DNA from: an uncultured Prevotellaceae bacterium
Lineage (GTDB): Bacteria; Bacteroidota; Bacteroidia; Bacteroidales; Bacteroidaceae
Assembly: GCA_946415705.1 (NCBI GenBank)
Contig: CAMKTN010000018.1
Span: 1-44,189 of the forward strand
DNA length: 44,189 nucleotides
Reading direction: 5' to 3'
Under the pieces are notes generated by a model. That model worked only from the letters and a program-made list of their open reading frames with translations, was not told where the DNA came from and searched no databases. Positions 32,566 to 41,416 of the stretch are shown piece by piece (positions within the stretch are counted from its first letter, which is position 1; the number at the start of each line of letters is the position of its first letter). The position numbers and the translations under genes were made by a program.

Positions 32566-34896
32566 TTAATACGGCAGTCCGACGGCGAAATGCAGTTGGA
32601 AGTCGCGCTTGAAGCGGGGATGGATAATGGGATAATGGTCGCGCCCATCGTAGGCGGGATTGATGGCTTTCATACCGCCGTCCAGGCGCAGGATGAAGAA
32701 GCCGAAATTCAGGCGAATGCCCAGACCGTAGGCGACGGCAATCTGCTTCCAGAACGTGTCGAAGCGGAACTGTCCGCCGGGTTGCTCCTCGTAGTCGCGC
32801 AGGGTCCAGATATTACCGGCATCGATGAACACGGCGCCATCGATCTTCCAGAAGAGGTGTGTGCGGTACTCGGCGCTCAGGTCCAGCTTCATGTCACCCG
32901 TCTGGCGAATGAAATCCACCTTACCGTCGGAACCCGAGAAGGTGCCTGGTCCCAGGCCGCGCACGCTCCAGCCGCGCACGCTGTTGGCGCCGCCGCTGAA
33001 ATAGCGCTTTTCATAGGGGAGCACGTCGGAGTTGCCGTAGGGGTAGGCAATGCCGAGGGCGGCGTGCAAGGCCAGCGAGTTGCGGTCGTCGAAGCTGAAG
33101 CTCTTGACGAAATCAAAGTCTCCCTTGACATACTGCGCAAAGGCGATATTCAGGAAGGTGTAGGCTTCCATGCGGTCGGAATAGGGACCGCTGGTCAGGC
33201 TCGAAATGCCATAGAGCAGGTTGCCCGCCGTCTCGATACCGAAACGGATGCTGAAGGCGTTGCGCCCGTAGGTGCTGTTCTGCATCGTGGGCGTCACATT
33301 GGTGTATTGGAAGGAATAGCCCGCCTTCATGATGAACAGGTCCTCGTAGTTGTAGCGCAGGATGGCGTTGCGGCTGCCCTCGTCGGAGAGGTATTCGCGC
33401 TTGAAGGTCTCCGAGATCCAGGGCATGAAGACGTAGTTCAGGTCGATGAGATCCACGCGATGCTGGCGTTTCAGGTCGAAGCGGTTCCAGCGGTAGCGCC
33501 ACGCGCCGGTGAGCACACGGCGGTGGAACTCGGGGCGGTCCTGCGTGTTGAACATCAGCGTGGCGATGCTCTGCGCATTCACGGAGCGTTTGAAGCGGCG
33601 CGACAGGAACGGGAACATGAACTCAGGGAAGTGGAGGTTGGCCTCGGCGCTGAATTCGAAATAGTTGGCATCGGCGTAGCCTTCCAGACCCGTGATGGCC
33701 TCGAAAGCGCCTCGCACCTTCATCGACAGCAGCGCCGAATGGCGGAAGAGGTTGCGGTTCTGATAGCCCACGCTGAGCGCTGCACCGAAGTCGCCCGCTG
33801 AGTTCGTACCCTCCAGCTCCGCCGAGATGCCGTGACGCTTGGCGGTGAACACGCTCACGTAGGCGTCCAGCGTGTCGGGCGCCGTGGGCGACGGCTCCAG
33901 CGCGACGCTGGCGCCCATCACGGCAGAGAGCGATGACAGGTTGCTGTACGTGGATTGCACGTGGCGCTCCTCATAGAGTCGCCCGGGGCGCAGGTCGGTC
34001 TTGTTCACGAGGAAGAGCGGGCTCAGCGGCATATCTTTGCGCTGGTAGAAATGCAGCGAGCGCACGACCATGCTGTCCAGCTGATCGCGCTCCTTCTTCA
34101 TCGCCGACAATTCCAAGTCCGTCAAGTAGTTAACCGTACCTATATGGTACTGCTGATGAGGGCGCAGGGAATCGGTGACAGACGCGCGATAAAGGGGAAT
34201 ATGCATAGTCACGTCCACACGATGGTCACCGATGGTGGAATCGACCTCGAAGCGCACAAAGCTCTTGTTGAAGCGATAGTAGCCCCAGTTCTGCAAAGCC
34301 GACGCGATGCGCGAGCGTTCCTCATTGAGGACGTTGGCATCGAAGGGCATACCGGGAAACATCAACGACTGCAGCGTGTCCCGCAAGACGATGTCCGCCA
34401 GCGCTGAATCGTCGATGCAGTAGTCTATTTTCCTGACCACATAACGGGGTCCTGCCTCCACCTGGAAGGTGAGTTGCAGACGGCGCTTACGACGCTTCTC
34501 CTGATGCTGCACCTGTGCCTGTAGGAAACCGAGGTTGCGGACGGCAGCCTCCATGTCTGCCCTACCCCGCTCTGCCTGCAAGCTGTCATAGACGACCGGC
34601 GCCTCGCCGATGCGCTGGAAGAAGCGGTTGATGCGTTTGGTGCTGTCGCGACCGCTGATGCAATAGACGCCCATTGGCACCTTGAAGAGGCTGAACCACT
34701 TGGAGTTGGAGTGCTGGCGGACATAGCCGGTGAGGTTCGTGGTCGAGATCTCGCTGTTGTCGGCGCGCACAGCAACTTTGTCCAGCATCCATTGATCCTC
34801 GGGAATGAAGCGCGTAGGCGCACAACCCGCCATCAGCAACACCAGCAGACTGCCAAGAAGCAGGTGCAGGCGGAGATGTCGGGGACGTTGGTTCAT
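32566..34896 (-). CDS. Lipidated BamA/TamA-family outer-membrane protein (TamL-like)
   Basis: A 776-residue protein whose signal peptide ends in LLMAGC, so Cys25 is a lipidation site. This is unusual for the BamA superfamily but typical of the TamL proteins of Bacteroidetes. POTRA-like domains fill about residues 30-330 (for example KRRLQLTFQVEAGPRYVVRKIDY). A 16-strand barrel region follows, with YFSGGANSVRGWSVRGLGPG near residue 630 as the conserved loop (V-R-G-[WF]). The C-terminus ends with an aromatic residue (HFAVGLPY). It should help insert proteins or transport lipids at the outer membrane. It starts 12 bases after trmH. No tamB is in the window next to it. Confidence 0.83.
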   Translation of the reverse strand: MNQRPRHLRLHLLLGSLLVLLMAGCAPTRFIPEDQWMLDKVAVRADNSEISTTNLTGYVRQHSNSKWFSLFKVPMGVYCISGRDSTKRINRFFQRIGEAPVVYDSLQAERGRADMEAAVRNLGFLQAQVQHQEKRRKRRLQLTFQVEAGPRYVVRKIDYCIDDSALADIVLRDTLQSLMFPGMPFDANVLNEERSRIASALQNWGYYRFNKSFVRFEVDSTIGDHRVDVTMHIPLYRASVTDSLRPHQQYHIGTVNYLTDLELSAMKKERDQLDSMVVRSLHFYQRKDMPLSPLFLVNKTDLRPGRLYEERHVQSTYSNLSSLSAVMGASVALEPSPTAPDTLDAYVSVFTAKRHGISAELEGTNSAGDFGAALSVGYQNRNLFRHSALLSMKVRGAFEAITGLEGYADANYFEFSAEANLHFPEFMFPFLSRRFKRSVNAQSIATLMFNTQDRPEFHRRVLTGAWRYRWNRFDLKRQHRVDLIDLNYVFMPWISETFKREYLSDEGSRNAILRYNYEDLFIMKAGYSFQYTNVTPTMQNSTYGRNAFSIRFGIETAGNLLYGISSLTSGPYSDRMEAYTFLNIAFAQYVKGDFDFVKSFSFDDRNSLALHAALGIAYPYGNSDVLPYEKRYFSGGANSVRGWSVRGLGPGTFSGSDGKVDFIRQTGDMKLDLSAEYRTHLFWKIDGAVFIDAGNIWTLRDYEEQPGGQFRFDTFWKQIAVAYGLGIRLNFGFFILRLDGGMKAINPAYDGRDHYPIIHPRFKRDFQLHFAVGLPY

Positions 34897-34908
34897 AAGC
34901 GTAAGGCG

Positions 34909-35676
34909 TTATAACGAAGACTGCTGCCGGCGGAACTCGGCCAGCACGATACCTGTGGCCATCGCCACATTCAAGCTCTCTGTCGTGGTGCGCTCCGGCG
35001 GGTAGCTGGGAATGAGCAGACGCTGGCGGCAGAGGGCATCGACGGCGGCGCTCACGCCATTGCCCTCGTTGCCCATGACAATCACGCCACGCGGCTGTAA
35101 CGAAGCCTGCCACAGGCTGTCGCCCTGCAGCGAGGTGCCATAGACGGGAACCTCCGGCGGCAGCGACTGCAACAGCTGCACTAAATCAACATAATGTACG
35201 CGTACGCGCGCGAGGCCGCCCATCGTGGCCTGTACGGCCTTGGGGCTCCAGATGTCGGCCGTGCCGATGGAGCACCAGATGTCCTGCACGCCAAACCAGT
35301 CGGCGAGGCGGACGATGGTTCCCAGATTGCCCGGGTCCTGCACGTTGTCCAGGGCGATGGTCAGCTGCTGCCCCATCGTGGCGGCTTGCGGTGCCGAGTC
35401 GTCGGGAATGCGGAAGATGGCCAGCACCTGCTGCGGTGTGACCTGCAGGCTGACGCGCTGCAGCTCGTCCGCCGTGACCCAGTCACAGGCGACGCCTGCG
35501 GGCACGGAGCCTCCTGCAGCGCGCCACTCGTCGGTGGCGATGATGTGTACACAAGCGTAATGCCCCAGCAGTTCACCGACCAATTTAGGCCCTTCGGCCA
35601 CGAAGAGCCGCTCCTTGCGACGCCCTTTGCGCGTGTCAAGGGAACGAATCAGTTTCTGGGTTGCCTTAGTCCACAT
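34909..35676 (-). CDS. TrmH/SpoU-family RNA 2'-O-methyltransferase
   Basis: A 255-residue SPOUT methyltransferase from ATG 35676; a GTG at 35691 would add five residues. I prefer 35676 because its ATG overlaps the upstream stop by 11 bases. The N-terminal substrate-binding domain (RKERLFVAEGPKLV) precedes the knotted domain, with the three family motifs DNVQDPGNLGTIVRLADWF, VIVMGNEGNGVS and LLIPSYPPERTTTESLNVAMATGI. Whether it acts on rRNA or tRNA is not decidable here. It is coupled to the Crp-like gene upstream and tamL-like gene downstream. Confidence 0.9.
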   Translation of the reverse strand: MWTKATQKLIRSLDTRKGRRKERLFVAEGPKLVGELLGHYACVHIIATDEWRAAGGSVPAGVACDWVTADELQRVSLQVTPQQVLAIFRIPDDSAPQAATMGQQLTIALDNVQDPGNLGTIVRLADWFGVQDIWCSIGTADIWSPKAVQATMGGLARVRVHYVDLVQLLQSLPPEVPVYGTSLQGDSLWQASLQPRGVIVMGNEGNGVSAAVDALCRQRLLIPSYPPERTTTESLNVAMATGIVLAEFRRQQSSL

Positions 35677-36247
35677 GTGAGGAACGCACACGGCTCAGCG
35701 TTTCGGGGGTCATCTGCAGGAAGGAGGCCACGTGAACCATCGGCGCACGGAGGATGATCTCGGGTTTGCTCTTCAGCAGCCGCACATAACGCTCCGTAGC
35801 ATTCTCGAAGCGCTGGCTGTCAGCATGCTCCTGCGAGGAGATCAGCGCGTGCTCCAGAATCTTGCGATAGAGCTTCGCCATCTCCTTGTCGGTTTCCACC
35901 AGCTCCAGGAAGGCGTCGTGGGGAATACCATAGAGATAGGAGTTCTCCAAAGCCTCCACCATCAGTCGCGACGGGTTCTGCTTCAGGAAACTCTCGATAC
36001 AAATGACAATGCGACCCTCGTAGGAGAAATGCTCGGTCACATCACGCCCGCCCTTGTAATAAAACTGGCGGACCATTCCTTTATCAACAAAGTACATGAA
36101 TTTACACACATCGCCCTCCTGCAACATTTTCTCGCCCTTCTGCACTTTGAAGGGGATGAGGATGCTGGCCAGGGTCGTGATACCCTGGGTGGGGAGGGTG
36201 CAATAGCCTCGCGCAATCTCGCGGGCGACGTCTCTTAACTTGTCCAT
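35666..36247 (-). CDS. Crp/Fnr-type cyclic-nucleotide-binding-domain protein
   Basis: A 193-residue protein with an N-terminal cNMP-type beta-roll (VQKGEKMLQEGDVCKFMYFVDKGMVRQFYYKGGRD) and a short C-terminal helix-turn-helix remnant, IILRAPMVHVASFLQMTPETLSRVRS. This is shorter than a full Crp but typical of the many small Crp-like proteins of Bacteroidetes. It overlaps trmH by 11 bases. The ligand and targets are unknown. A heptamer array separates it from lepA upstream on the same strand. Confidence 0.83.
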   Translation of the reverse strand: MDKLRDVAREIARGYCTLPTQGITTLASILIPFKVQKGEKMLQEGDVCKFMYFVDKGMVRQFYYKGGRDVTEHFSYEGRIVICIESFLKQNPSRLMVEALENSYLYGIPHDAFLELVETDKEMAKLYRKILEHALISSQEHADSQRFENATERYVRLLKSKPEIILRAPMVHVASFLQMTPETLSRVRSSHVD

Positions 36248-36260
36248 AGGCTAGTATTTC

Positions 36261-36317
36261 TAATAATCTTTAATCCTTAATCTTTTATCTCTAATCTCTA
36301 ATCTTTAATCTCTAATC
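36261..36317. repeat. Heptamer array TCTAATC/TTTAATC after lepA
   Basis: About eight heptamers (TCTAATC, TTTAATC, CTTAATC) fill the spacer between the lepA stop and the Crp-like ATG and reach into the last lepA codons. Confidence 0.82.
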
Positions 36318-38096
36318 AAGCTTCAGCACGGCAAGGAACGCTTTCTGCGGCACTTGCACATTGCCGATTTGTTTCATACGTTTCTTTCCCTTCTTCTGTT
36401 TCTCCAGCAGCTTGCGCTTACGGCTGATGTCACCGCCGTAGCACTTCGCCGTCACATCCTTGCGCACCTGCTTCACCGTCTCGCGGGCGATGATCTTGGC
36501 ACCGATGGCGGCCTGGATGGCGATGTCGAACTGCTGACGCGGCAGCAGCTCCTTGAGTTTCTCGCACATGCGGCGACCGAAATCCACGCTGTTATCGACA
36601 TGTGTCAGCGTGCTCAGCGCGTCCACGGGTTCGCCGTTCAGCAGGATGTCGAGCTTCACGAGCTTCGATGGGCGGAAACCGTCCTGATGATAGTCGAAGG
36701 AGGCATAGCCCTTGGAGATGCTCTTCAGCTTGTCGTAGAAGTCGATGACAATCTCGCCCAGCGGCATCGCGAACTGTATCTCCACGCGGTTGCCGCTGAT
36801 GAAGTCCTGGCGGATGAGCTCGCCACGTTTGCCCAGGCACAGCGTCATGATGGGACCTATGAAGTTGGAGGTCGTGATGACGGAGGCGTGAATATAGGGT
36901 TCTTCGATGCGCTCGATGACCGTGGGGTCAGGCATCCCGGCGGGGTTGTGGACTTCCTTCACCTCGCCGTGCTTGTCATACACCATGTACGACACGTTGG
37001 GCACCGTCGTGATGACGTCCATGTTGAACTCGCGGTCCAGGCGCTCCTGCACGATTTCCATGTGCAGCAGTCCCAGGAAGCCGCAGCGGAATCCGAAGCC
37101 GAGGGCCACCGACGATTCGGGCTGGAACGTCAGCGAGGCGTCGTTCAGCTGTAGTTTCTCCAGCGAGGCGCGCAGGTTCTCGTAGTCCTCTGTCTCGATG
37201 GGATAGACGCCGGCGAAGACCATCGGCTTCACCTCTTCGAAGCCGGCGATGGCACTCACCTGCCCCAGCGTGCTCACGTGCGTGATGGTGTCGCCCACCT
37301 TCACCTCCGTGGCCGTCTTGATGCCGCTCACGATATAGCCCACATCGCCGCAGTGCAGCTCCTTGCGGGGGACCATATCCATTCGGAGGGTGCCAATCTC
37401 ATCGGCTTTGTACTCCTTGCCCGTATTGATGAACGCCACCTCGTCGCCACTCTTGATGCTGCCGTTGACAACCTTGAAGTAGGCAATGATTCCGCGGAAC
37501 GAGTTGAACACCGAGTCGAAGATCAAGGCCTGCAAGGGCGCGTTCTCGTCGCCCTTCGGACATGGGATGCGATCTACGACGGCGTTCAGGATGTCGTCAA
37601 CACCCTCACCCGTCTTGCCGCTGGCGCGAATGATCTCCTCGCGCTTGCAGCCTAGCAGGTCGATGATCTCGTCCTCCACCTCCTCCGGCATCGCATTCGG
37701 CATATCGCACTTGTTCACCACGGGAATGATTTCCAGGTCGTGGTCGATGGCCATATAAAGGTTGGAGATGGTCTGCGCCTGCACGCCCTGCGTGGCATCC
37801 ACCACCAGCAGCGCGCCCTCGCAGGCCGCAATGCTGCGGCTGACCTCGTAGCTGAAATCTACGTGGCCCGGAGTGTCGATAAGGTTGAGGATATACTTCT
37901 CTCCATCGCGCATATACTCCATCTGAATAGCGTGACTCTTGATGGTGATACCGCGCTCGCGCTCCAGGTCCATGTCATCGAGCATCTGCCCTTCCGTCAC
38001 CTGAATGGTGTTGGTACGTTCCAGCAGACGGTCGGCGAGTGTGCTCTTACCGTGGTCGATATGAGCGATGATACAGAAGTTGCGAATGTGTTTCAT
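36312..38096 (-). CDS. lepA: Elongation factor 4 (LepA)
   Basis: A 594-residue ribosome-associated GTPase that back-translocates or rescues stalled ribosomes. It opens [26 protein letters not shown] (P-loop HIDHGKST), with ERERGITIK switch I, DTPGHVDF switch II and NKCDMPNA for guanine recognition. The unique LepA C-terminal domain ends in [25 protein letters not shown]. Length and N-terminus match the family, so the ATG at 38096 is secure. The -7 element at 38102-38109 is only five bases upstream, which implies a leaderless message if it is used. Confidence 0.96.
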   Translation of the reverse strand: MKHIRNFCIIAHIDHGKSTLADRLLERTNTIQVTEGQMLDDMDLERERGITIKSHAIQMEYMRDGEKYILNLIDTPGHVDFSYEVSRSIAACEGALLVVDATQGVQAQTISNLYMAIDHDLEIIPVVNKCDMPNAMPEEVEDEIIDLLGCKREEIIRASGKTGEGVDDILNAVVDRIPCPKGDENAPLQALIFDSVFNSFRGIIAYFKVVNGSIKSGDEVAFINTGKEYKADEIGTLRMDMVPRKELHCGDVGYIVSGIKTATEVKVGDTITHVSTLGQVSAIAGFEEVKPMVFAGVYPIETEDYENLRASLEKLQLNDASLTFQPESSVALGFGFRCGFLGLLHMEIVQERLDREFNMDVITTVPNVSYMVYDKHGEVKEVHNPAGMPDPTVIERIEEPYIHASVITTSNFIGPIMTLCLGKRGELIRQDFISGNRVEIQFAMPLGEIVIDFYDKLKSISKGYASFDYHQDGFRPSKLVKLDILLNGEPVDALSTLTHVDNSVDFGRRMCEKLKELLPRQQFDIAIQAAIGAKIIARETVKQVRKDVTAKCYGGDISRKRKLLEKQKKGKKRMKQIGNVQVPQKAFLAVLKLD

Positions 38097-38101
38097 GGGC
38101 G

Positions 38102-38109
38102 CAAAGGTA
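38102..38109 (-). promoter_or_regulatory. -7 element immediately before lepA
   Basis: The minus strand reads TACCTTTG, a perfect match, ending 5 bases before the lepA ATG. Confidence 0.6.
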
Positions 38110-38162
38110 GTAAAAACTTACGAAACAGCATCAATCCTAAGCAGTTTTTCGCATCGGGTCAT

Positions 38163-38198
38163 AAAAAAATCCCATGTAAGGCTTTGCCTTGCATGGGA
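38163..38198 (-). terminator. Terminator after the winged-helix gene
   Basis: TCCCATG/CATGGGA with an inner AAGGC/GCCTT extension and a T run on the minus strand. It lies 24 bases after the stop at 38222. Confidence 0.85.
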
Positions 38199-38221
38199 AA
38201 TAAGCTGTGATAAGGAATTTC

Positions 38222-38422
38222 TTACTTCAGGCTGAAGGCGGGATCCTTCTCATCGCCAGCAACGGCGAGCTTGTCCTCGCGGAGCAACCAACCGAGAGCG
38301 AGATAGAGCTCCTTGTCGGTCTTTACCTTAGCTGCCTTCTTCAAATCTTTAGCGTTCTGAGCGCCGTTCTCATTCAGGGCTGTCCACACAGCACCTGCGA
38401 GCAATCCTGCATTTTCAAACAT
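38222..38422 (-). CDS. Small winged-helix domain protein (DUF2582-like)
   Basis: A 66-residue protein with the pattern AVWTALNENGAQNAKDLKKAAKVKTDKELYLALGWLLREDK, a helix-turn-helix followed by a short wing (LAVAGDEKDPAFSLK). This matches the small standalone winged-helix proteins common in Bacteroidetes. DNA binding is likely but no target is known. The -7 element is at 38478-38485, and its own terminator at 38163 makes it a single-gene unit. Confidence 0.8.
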   Translation of the reverse strand: MFENAGLLAGAVWTALNENGAQNAKDLKKAAKVKTDKELYLALGWLLREDKLAVAGDEKDPAFSLK

Positions 38423-38477
38423 GTTCTTTTTACCTTATATTGTTAATGAATGAAGCAATCCCTTTTGAATTGCGGCG

Positions 38478-38485
38478 CAAACTTA
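38478..38485 (-). promoter_or_regulatory. -7 element for the winged-helix gene
   Basis: The minus strand reads TAAGTTTG, matching TAnnTTTG, 55 bases before the ATG at 38422. Confidence 0.55.
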
Positions 38486-38644
38486 CTACTTTTCGCGCAC
38501 GCGTGCAAATATTTTGCCAAAAAAAGATACATTTCATCATAAAAATGAACTTTCTATAACAATTTGGCCCTCATCTTCACGATTTTTGCTGCCAGATGTG
38601 CAAAAAAAACAAACTCCGTCATCGTCTGACGGAGCTTGCTTCTG

Positions 38645-38717
38645 TACGCCCTCAGGGGCTCGAACCCTGGACCCATTGATTAAGAGTCAATTGCTCTACC
38701 AACTGAGCTAAGGACGC
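38645..38717 (-). tRNA. tRNA-Lys (anticodon CTT), copy 2
   Basis: A 73-base cloverleaf. The acceptor stem is GCGTCCT/AGGGCGT, the D arm is GCTC...GAGC, and the T arm contains GGTTCGAGCC. The anticodon stem ATTGA/TCAAT encloses the loop CTCTTAA, so the anticodon is CTT (Lys, AAG codon). No CCA is encoded. It is identical to the upstream copy (38735-38807), with 17 bases between the two. Confidence 0.93.
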
Positions 38718-38734
38718 ATCCTTCTTGTATCTTG

Positions 38735-38807
38735 TACGCCCTCAGGGGCTCGAACCCTGGACCCATTGATTAAGAGTCAATTGCTCTACCAACTGAGCTA
38801 AGGACGC
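38735..38807 (-). tRNA. tRNA-Lys (anticodon CTT), copy 1
   Basis: Identical in all 73 bases to the copy at 38645-38717, so this is a recent tandem duplication or a pair kept alike by gene conversion. Probable shared promoter at 38854-38861. No CCA is encoded. Confidence 0.93.
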
Positions 38808-38853
38808 AACAAATATTCAGCCTTGGGGACTCCCCTATCGGCTTTTGCGGGTG

Positions 38854-38861
38854 CAAAGGTA
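38854..38861 (-). promoter_or_regulatory. -7 element for the tRNA-Lys pair
   Basis: The minus strand reads TACCTTTG then CA, 46 bases before the first tRNA base. Confidence 0.6.
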
Positions 38862-38904
38862 CGGCGTTTTCACGAAACGACCAAACTTTTCGCCCGAAAT
38901 TTTA

Positions 38905-40095
38905 CTATTTAATGATGTCAAGCTGCTTGAAGACGCCTGTGAGTGCCTCCACGGCTTCGTCAACCTGCTCCTTGGTATGGGTGGCCATGAGTGCTACGCG
39001 CACGAGAGTGTCCTGCGGAGCGCAGGCGGGCGGAATCACGGGATTGATGAACACGCCGGCGTCGAAGGCGAGCTTCGTCACAGCAAACGTCTTATCCACG
39101 TCGCGCACATACAGCGGGATGATGGGGCTCTCCGTCTCGCCGATCTCGAAGCCAGCCTCGCGGAAGCGCTTCAGCGCGTAGTTCGTGACATCCCACAGCT
39201 TCTGAATGCGCTCGGGCTCCTCCTGCAGGATGTGCAGGGCCTCGCGGGCTGCAGCCGTAGCGGCGGGCGTGCAGGAAGCGGAAAAGATATAGGTGCGGGT
39301 GTGGTGACGCAGGTAGTTGATGATACTGCTGTCAGCAGCGATGAAGCCGCCGATGCTGGCCAGACTCTTGGAGAACGTGCCCATGATGAGGTCCACGTCA
39401 TCGGTGAGTCCGAAGTGGTCGCAGACGCCGCGGCCGTTCCGTCCGAAGACGCCCAGACCGTGAGCCTCGTCAACCATGATGGCCGTGCCGGGGTACTTCT
39501 TCTTCAGCTCCACGATCTTCGGCAGGGGAGCCAGGTCGCCCTCCATCGAGAAGACGCCATCGACGACAATGAGCTTCACGACATCCTCAGGGCAGCGCTG
39601 CAGGAGCTTCTCCAGCTCCTCCATATCGTTGTGCTTGTACTTCAGGCAGCGCGAGAAGCTGCTGCGCACACCATCCACGATGCTGGCGTGGTCGCGGTCG
39701 TCGCAGATGATGTAGTCGTGGCGGTCTGTAAGCACGCCCAGCACACCGCTGTTCACGGTGAAACCGGTGGCGAAGCACATGGCCTCGTCCTTACCCACGA
39801 ACTCGGCCAGCTCCTTCTCCAACTGCACGTGCAGGTCCAGCGTACCGTTCAGGAAGCGCGAACCGGCACAGCCGCTGCCGTACTGCTCCATAGCCTTGAT
39901 ACCGGCCTGGATCACACGGTCGTCGCCCGTCAAGCCCGTGTAGGCATTCGAGCCGAACATCAACACGCGGTGACCATCCATGATCACTTCTGTGCCCTGT
40001 TTTCCTTCAATCTCGCGGAAATAGGGGTAGATTCCTAACGCTTTATACTTCTGAGGGCGGTCGTATTTGGCCAGTCTGTCTTGTAAGAGTCCCAT
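38905..40095 (-). CDS. spt: Serine palmitoyltransferase (sphingolipid synthesis)
   Basis: A 396-residue alpha-oxoamine synthase dependent on pyridoxal phosphate. Lys243 in GTFSKSLASIGGF forms the Schiff base, Asp209 in VDEAHG pairs with the ring nitrogen, and His136 in DRDHASIV stacks on it. Serine palmitoyltransferase and 2-amino-3-ketobutyrate CoA ligase look alike. I favour the former because Bacteroidales make sphingolipids, the N-terminal segment YPYFREIEGKQGTEVIMDG fits bacterial Spt, and the divergent neighbour is a lipid kinase. The -7 element is at 40126-40133. No signal peptide. Confidence 0.87.
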   Translation of the reverse strand: MGLLQDRLAKYDRPQKYKALGIYPYFREIEGKQGTEVIMDGHRVLMFGSNAYTGLTGDDRVIQAGIKAMEQYGSGCAGSRFLNGTLDLHVQLEKELAEFVGKDEAMCFATGFTVNSGVLGVLTDRHDYIICDDRDHASIVDGVRSSFSRCLKYKHNDMEELEKLLQRCPEDVVKLIVVDGVFSMEGDLAPLPKIVELKKKYPGTAIMVDEAHGLGVFGRNGRGVCDHFGLTDDVDLIMGTFSKSLASIGGFIAADSSIINYLRHHTRTYIFSASCTPAATAAAREALHILQEEPERIQKLWDVTNYALKRFREAGFEIGETESPIIPLYVRDVDKTFAVTKLAFDAGVFINPVIPPACAPQDTLVRVALMATHTKEQVDEAVEALTGVFKQLDIIK

Positions 40096-40125
40096 ATATA
40101 AATAAGGTGTATGTCAAAAGTGCGG

Positions 40126-40133
40126 CAAAGGTA
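40126..40133 (-). promoter_or_regulatory. -7 element for spt
   Basis: The minus strand reads TACCTTTG, 30 bases before the spt ATG. Confidence 0.65.
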
Positions 40134-40229
40134 AGCATTTTTTCTGGACTAATTGCACATTTTTCAGGAAAATGTACTTCTAAGTTTATTTTTCATGTTC
40201 TAAAAGAGGTTGCAACGGGATTTTTTTGC

Positions 40230-40237
40230 TACTTTTG
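40230..40237 (+). promoter_or_regulatory. -7 element for the lipid kinase gene
   Basis: TACTTTTG followed by C. A GTTG at 40209-40212 is in reasonable position for the -33 box (TTTG). The ATG is 25 bases downstream. Confidence 0.65.
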
Positions 40238-40262
40238 CGCGATGTAATGATAAAAATATAAG

Positions 40263-41288
40263 ATGAGTAAGACCAGACTTCTGTTTATCGCCAACCCCAT
40301 CTCGGGGACACACGACAAAAAGCCCATCATCGACTCCCTACCCCGCTTCCTCAACAGCGAACGTTTCGAGTGGGAAGTGGCGTGGACCGACCACCGCGGA
40401 CACGCTGAAGAGCTGGCTGGCAACGCCTCGCGGGCGGACATCGACGTCTGCGTGGCCATCGGCGGCGACGGCACCGTCAACGAGGTAGCGCGCGCCCTGC
40501 GCCACACCGAGACAGCCCTCGCCATCATCCCTATGGGCAGCGGCAACGGCCTCGCGCGCCATCTGCAGATACCCCTCGACCCCGACGGCGCCCTGCGCGT
40601 GCTCGCACGCTGCGACATCAAAGCCCTGGACTACGGCCTCATCAACGATATCCCCTTCTTCTGCACCTGCGGCATGGGCTTCGACGCCTTCATCAGCGAG
40701 AAGTTCGCGGGCAGCGGCAAGCGCGGCATACAGACCTATATCGAGAACGTCTTCCGCGGAGGACTCTCCTATGAGCCGGAGACCTATGAGGTCACCATCG
40801 ACGGCCAGAAGGAGCACTACACCGCCTTCCTCATCGCCTGCGGCAACGCCTCGCAGTACGGCAACAATTTCTACATCGCCCCGCAGGCTTCCATGAGCGA
40901 CGGCCTCCTCGACGTCACCATCATAGAGCCCCTCACCATGCTCAACGCCCCGCAGATTGTCATGCAGGCCATCAATAAGACGCTCGACGAGAACTCCCAC
41001 GTCCGCACCTTCAAGTGCCGCGCCCTCCACATCCATCGCGCACAGCCCGGCGTGATTCACTACGACGGCGAGCCCGCCGTAGCCGGCGAGGACATCGATG
41101 TGCGCCTCGTGGAGAAAGGGCTCCGCGTAGTCGTCAACGAGGAAGCCGACAAGACCACGGCGCCCATGATCCACAACATACAGGACATCTTCGACCAGAT
41201 CACGGGCGATATCAAGGCCCAGCAGCGCAAGCTCCTCGCCCTCAACAAAGCCCTCCTCGACAGAGTCCTGCAAAGGAATAGCAAATAG
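40263..41288 (+). CDS. Diacylglycerol/sphingoid-type lipid kinase
   Basis: A 341-residue kinase of the DagK catalytic family. It starts RLLFIANPISGTHDKK, has the nucleotide-binding AIGGDGTVNEVA with GGDGT at residues 67-71, and MGSGNGLARHL. The middle has CGMGFDAFISEKFAG, and the C-terminal beta domain ends with a long charged helix. Both diacylglycerol and sphingoid bases are substrates of the family. The head-to-head position with spt suggests a sphingolipid or related lipid substrate, which is inference. It is followed by a repeat-rich spacer and ygiQ. Confidence 0.83.
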   Translation: MSKTRLLFIANPISGTHDKKPIIDSLPRFLNSERFEWEVAWTDHRGHAEELAGNASRADIDVCVAIGGDGTVNEVARALRHTETALAIIPMGSGNGLARHLQIPLDPDGALRVLARCDIKALDYGLINDIPFFCTCGMGFDAFISEKFAGSGKRGIQTYIENVFRGGLSYEPETYEVTIDGQKEHYTAFLIACGNASQYGNNFYIAPQASMSDGLLDVTIIEPLTMLNAPQIVMQAINKTLDENSHVRTFKCRALHIHRAQPGVIHYDGEPAVAGEDIDVRLVEKGLRVVVNEEADKTTAPMIHNIQDIFDQITGDIKAQQRKLLALNKALLDRVLQRNSK

Positions 41289-41296
41289 TTTTGCTC

Positions 41297-41414
41297 AAGT
41301 TTCAAGAGTTCAAGAAGTTCAAGCGGCCTCGTAATATCGTAATACCGTTATATCGTTATACCGAACCCATCTTTGGTCGCAATTTTCAATTCTCAATTTT
41401 CAATTCTCAATTTT
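41297..41414. repeat. Dense short-period arrays before ygiQ
   Basis: Three array types follow each other. The first is TTCAAG-based with a period of about 9. The second is TCGTAATA/CCGTTATA with period 8 (41331-41364). The third is the heptamers TTTCAAT/TCTCAAT (about 41379-41414), the same family as inside mnmE. They run up to the TTG taken as the ygiQ start. Confidence 0.8.
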
Positions 41415-41416
41415 AC

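Noticed and set aside
32539..33801. 420-codon plus-strand frame over the TamL-like gene.
   Set aside because: No signal or domain; composition typical of antisense frames in this genome.
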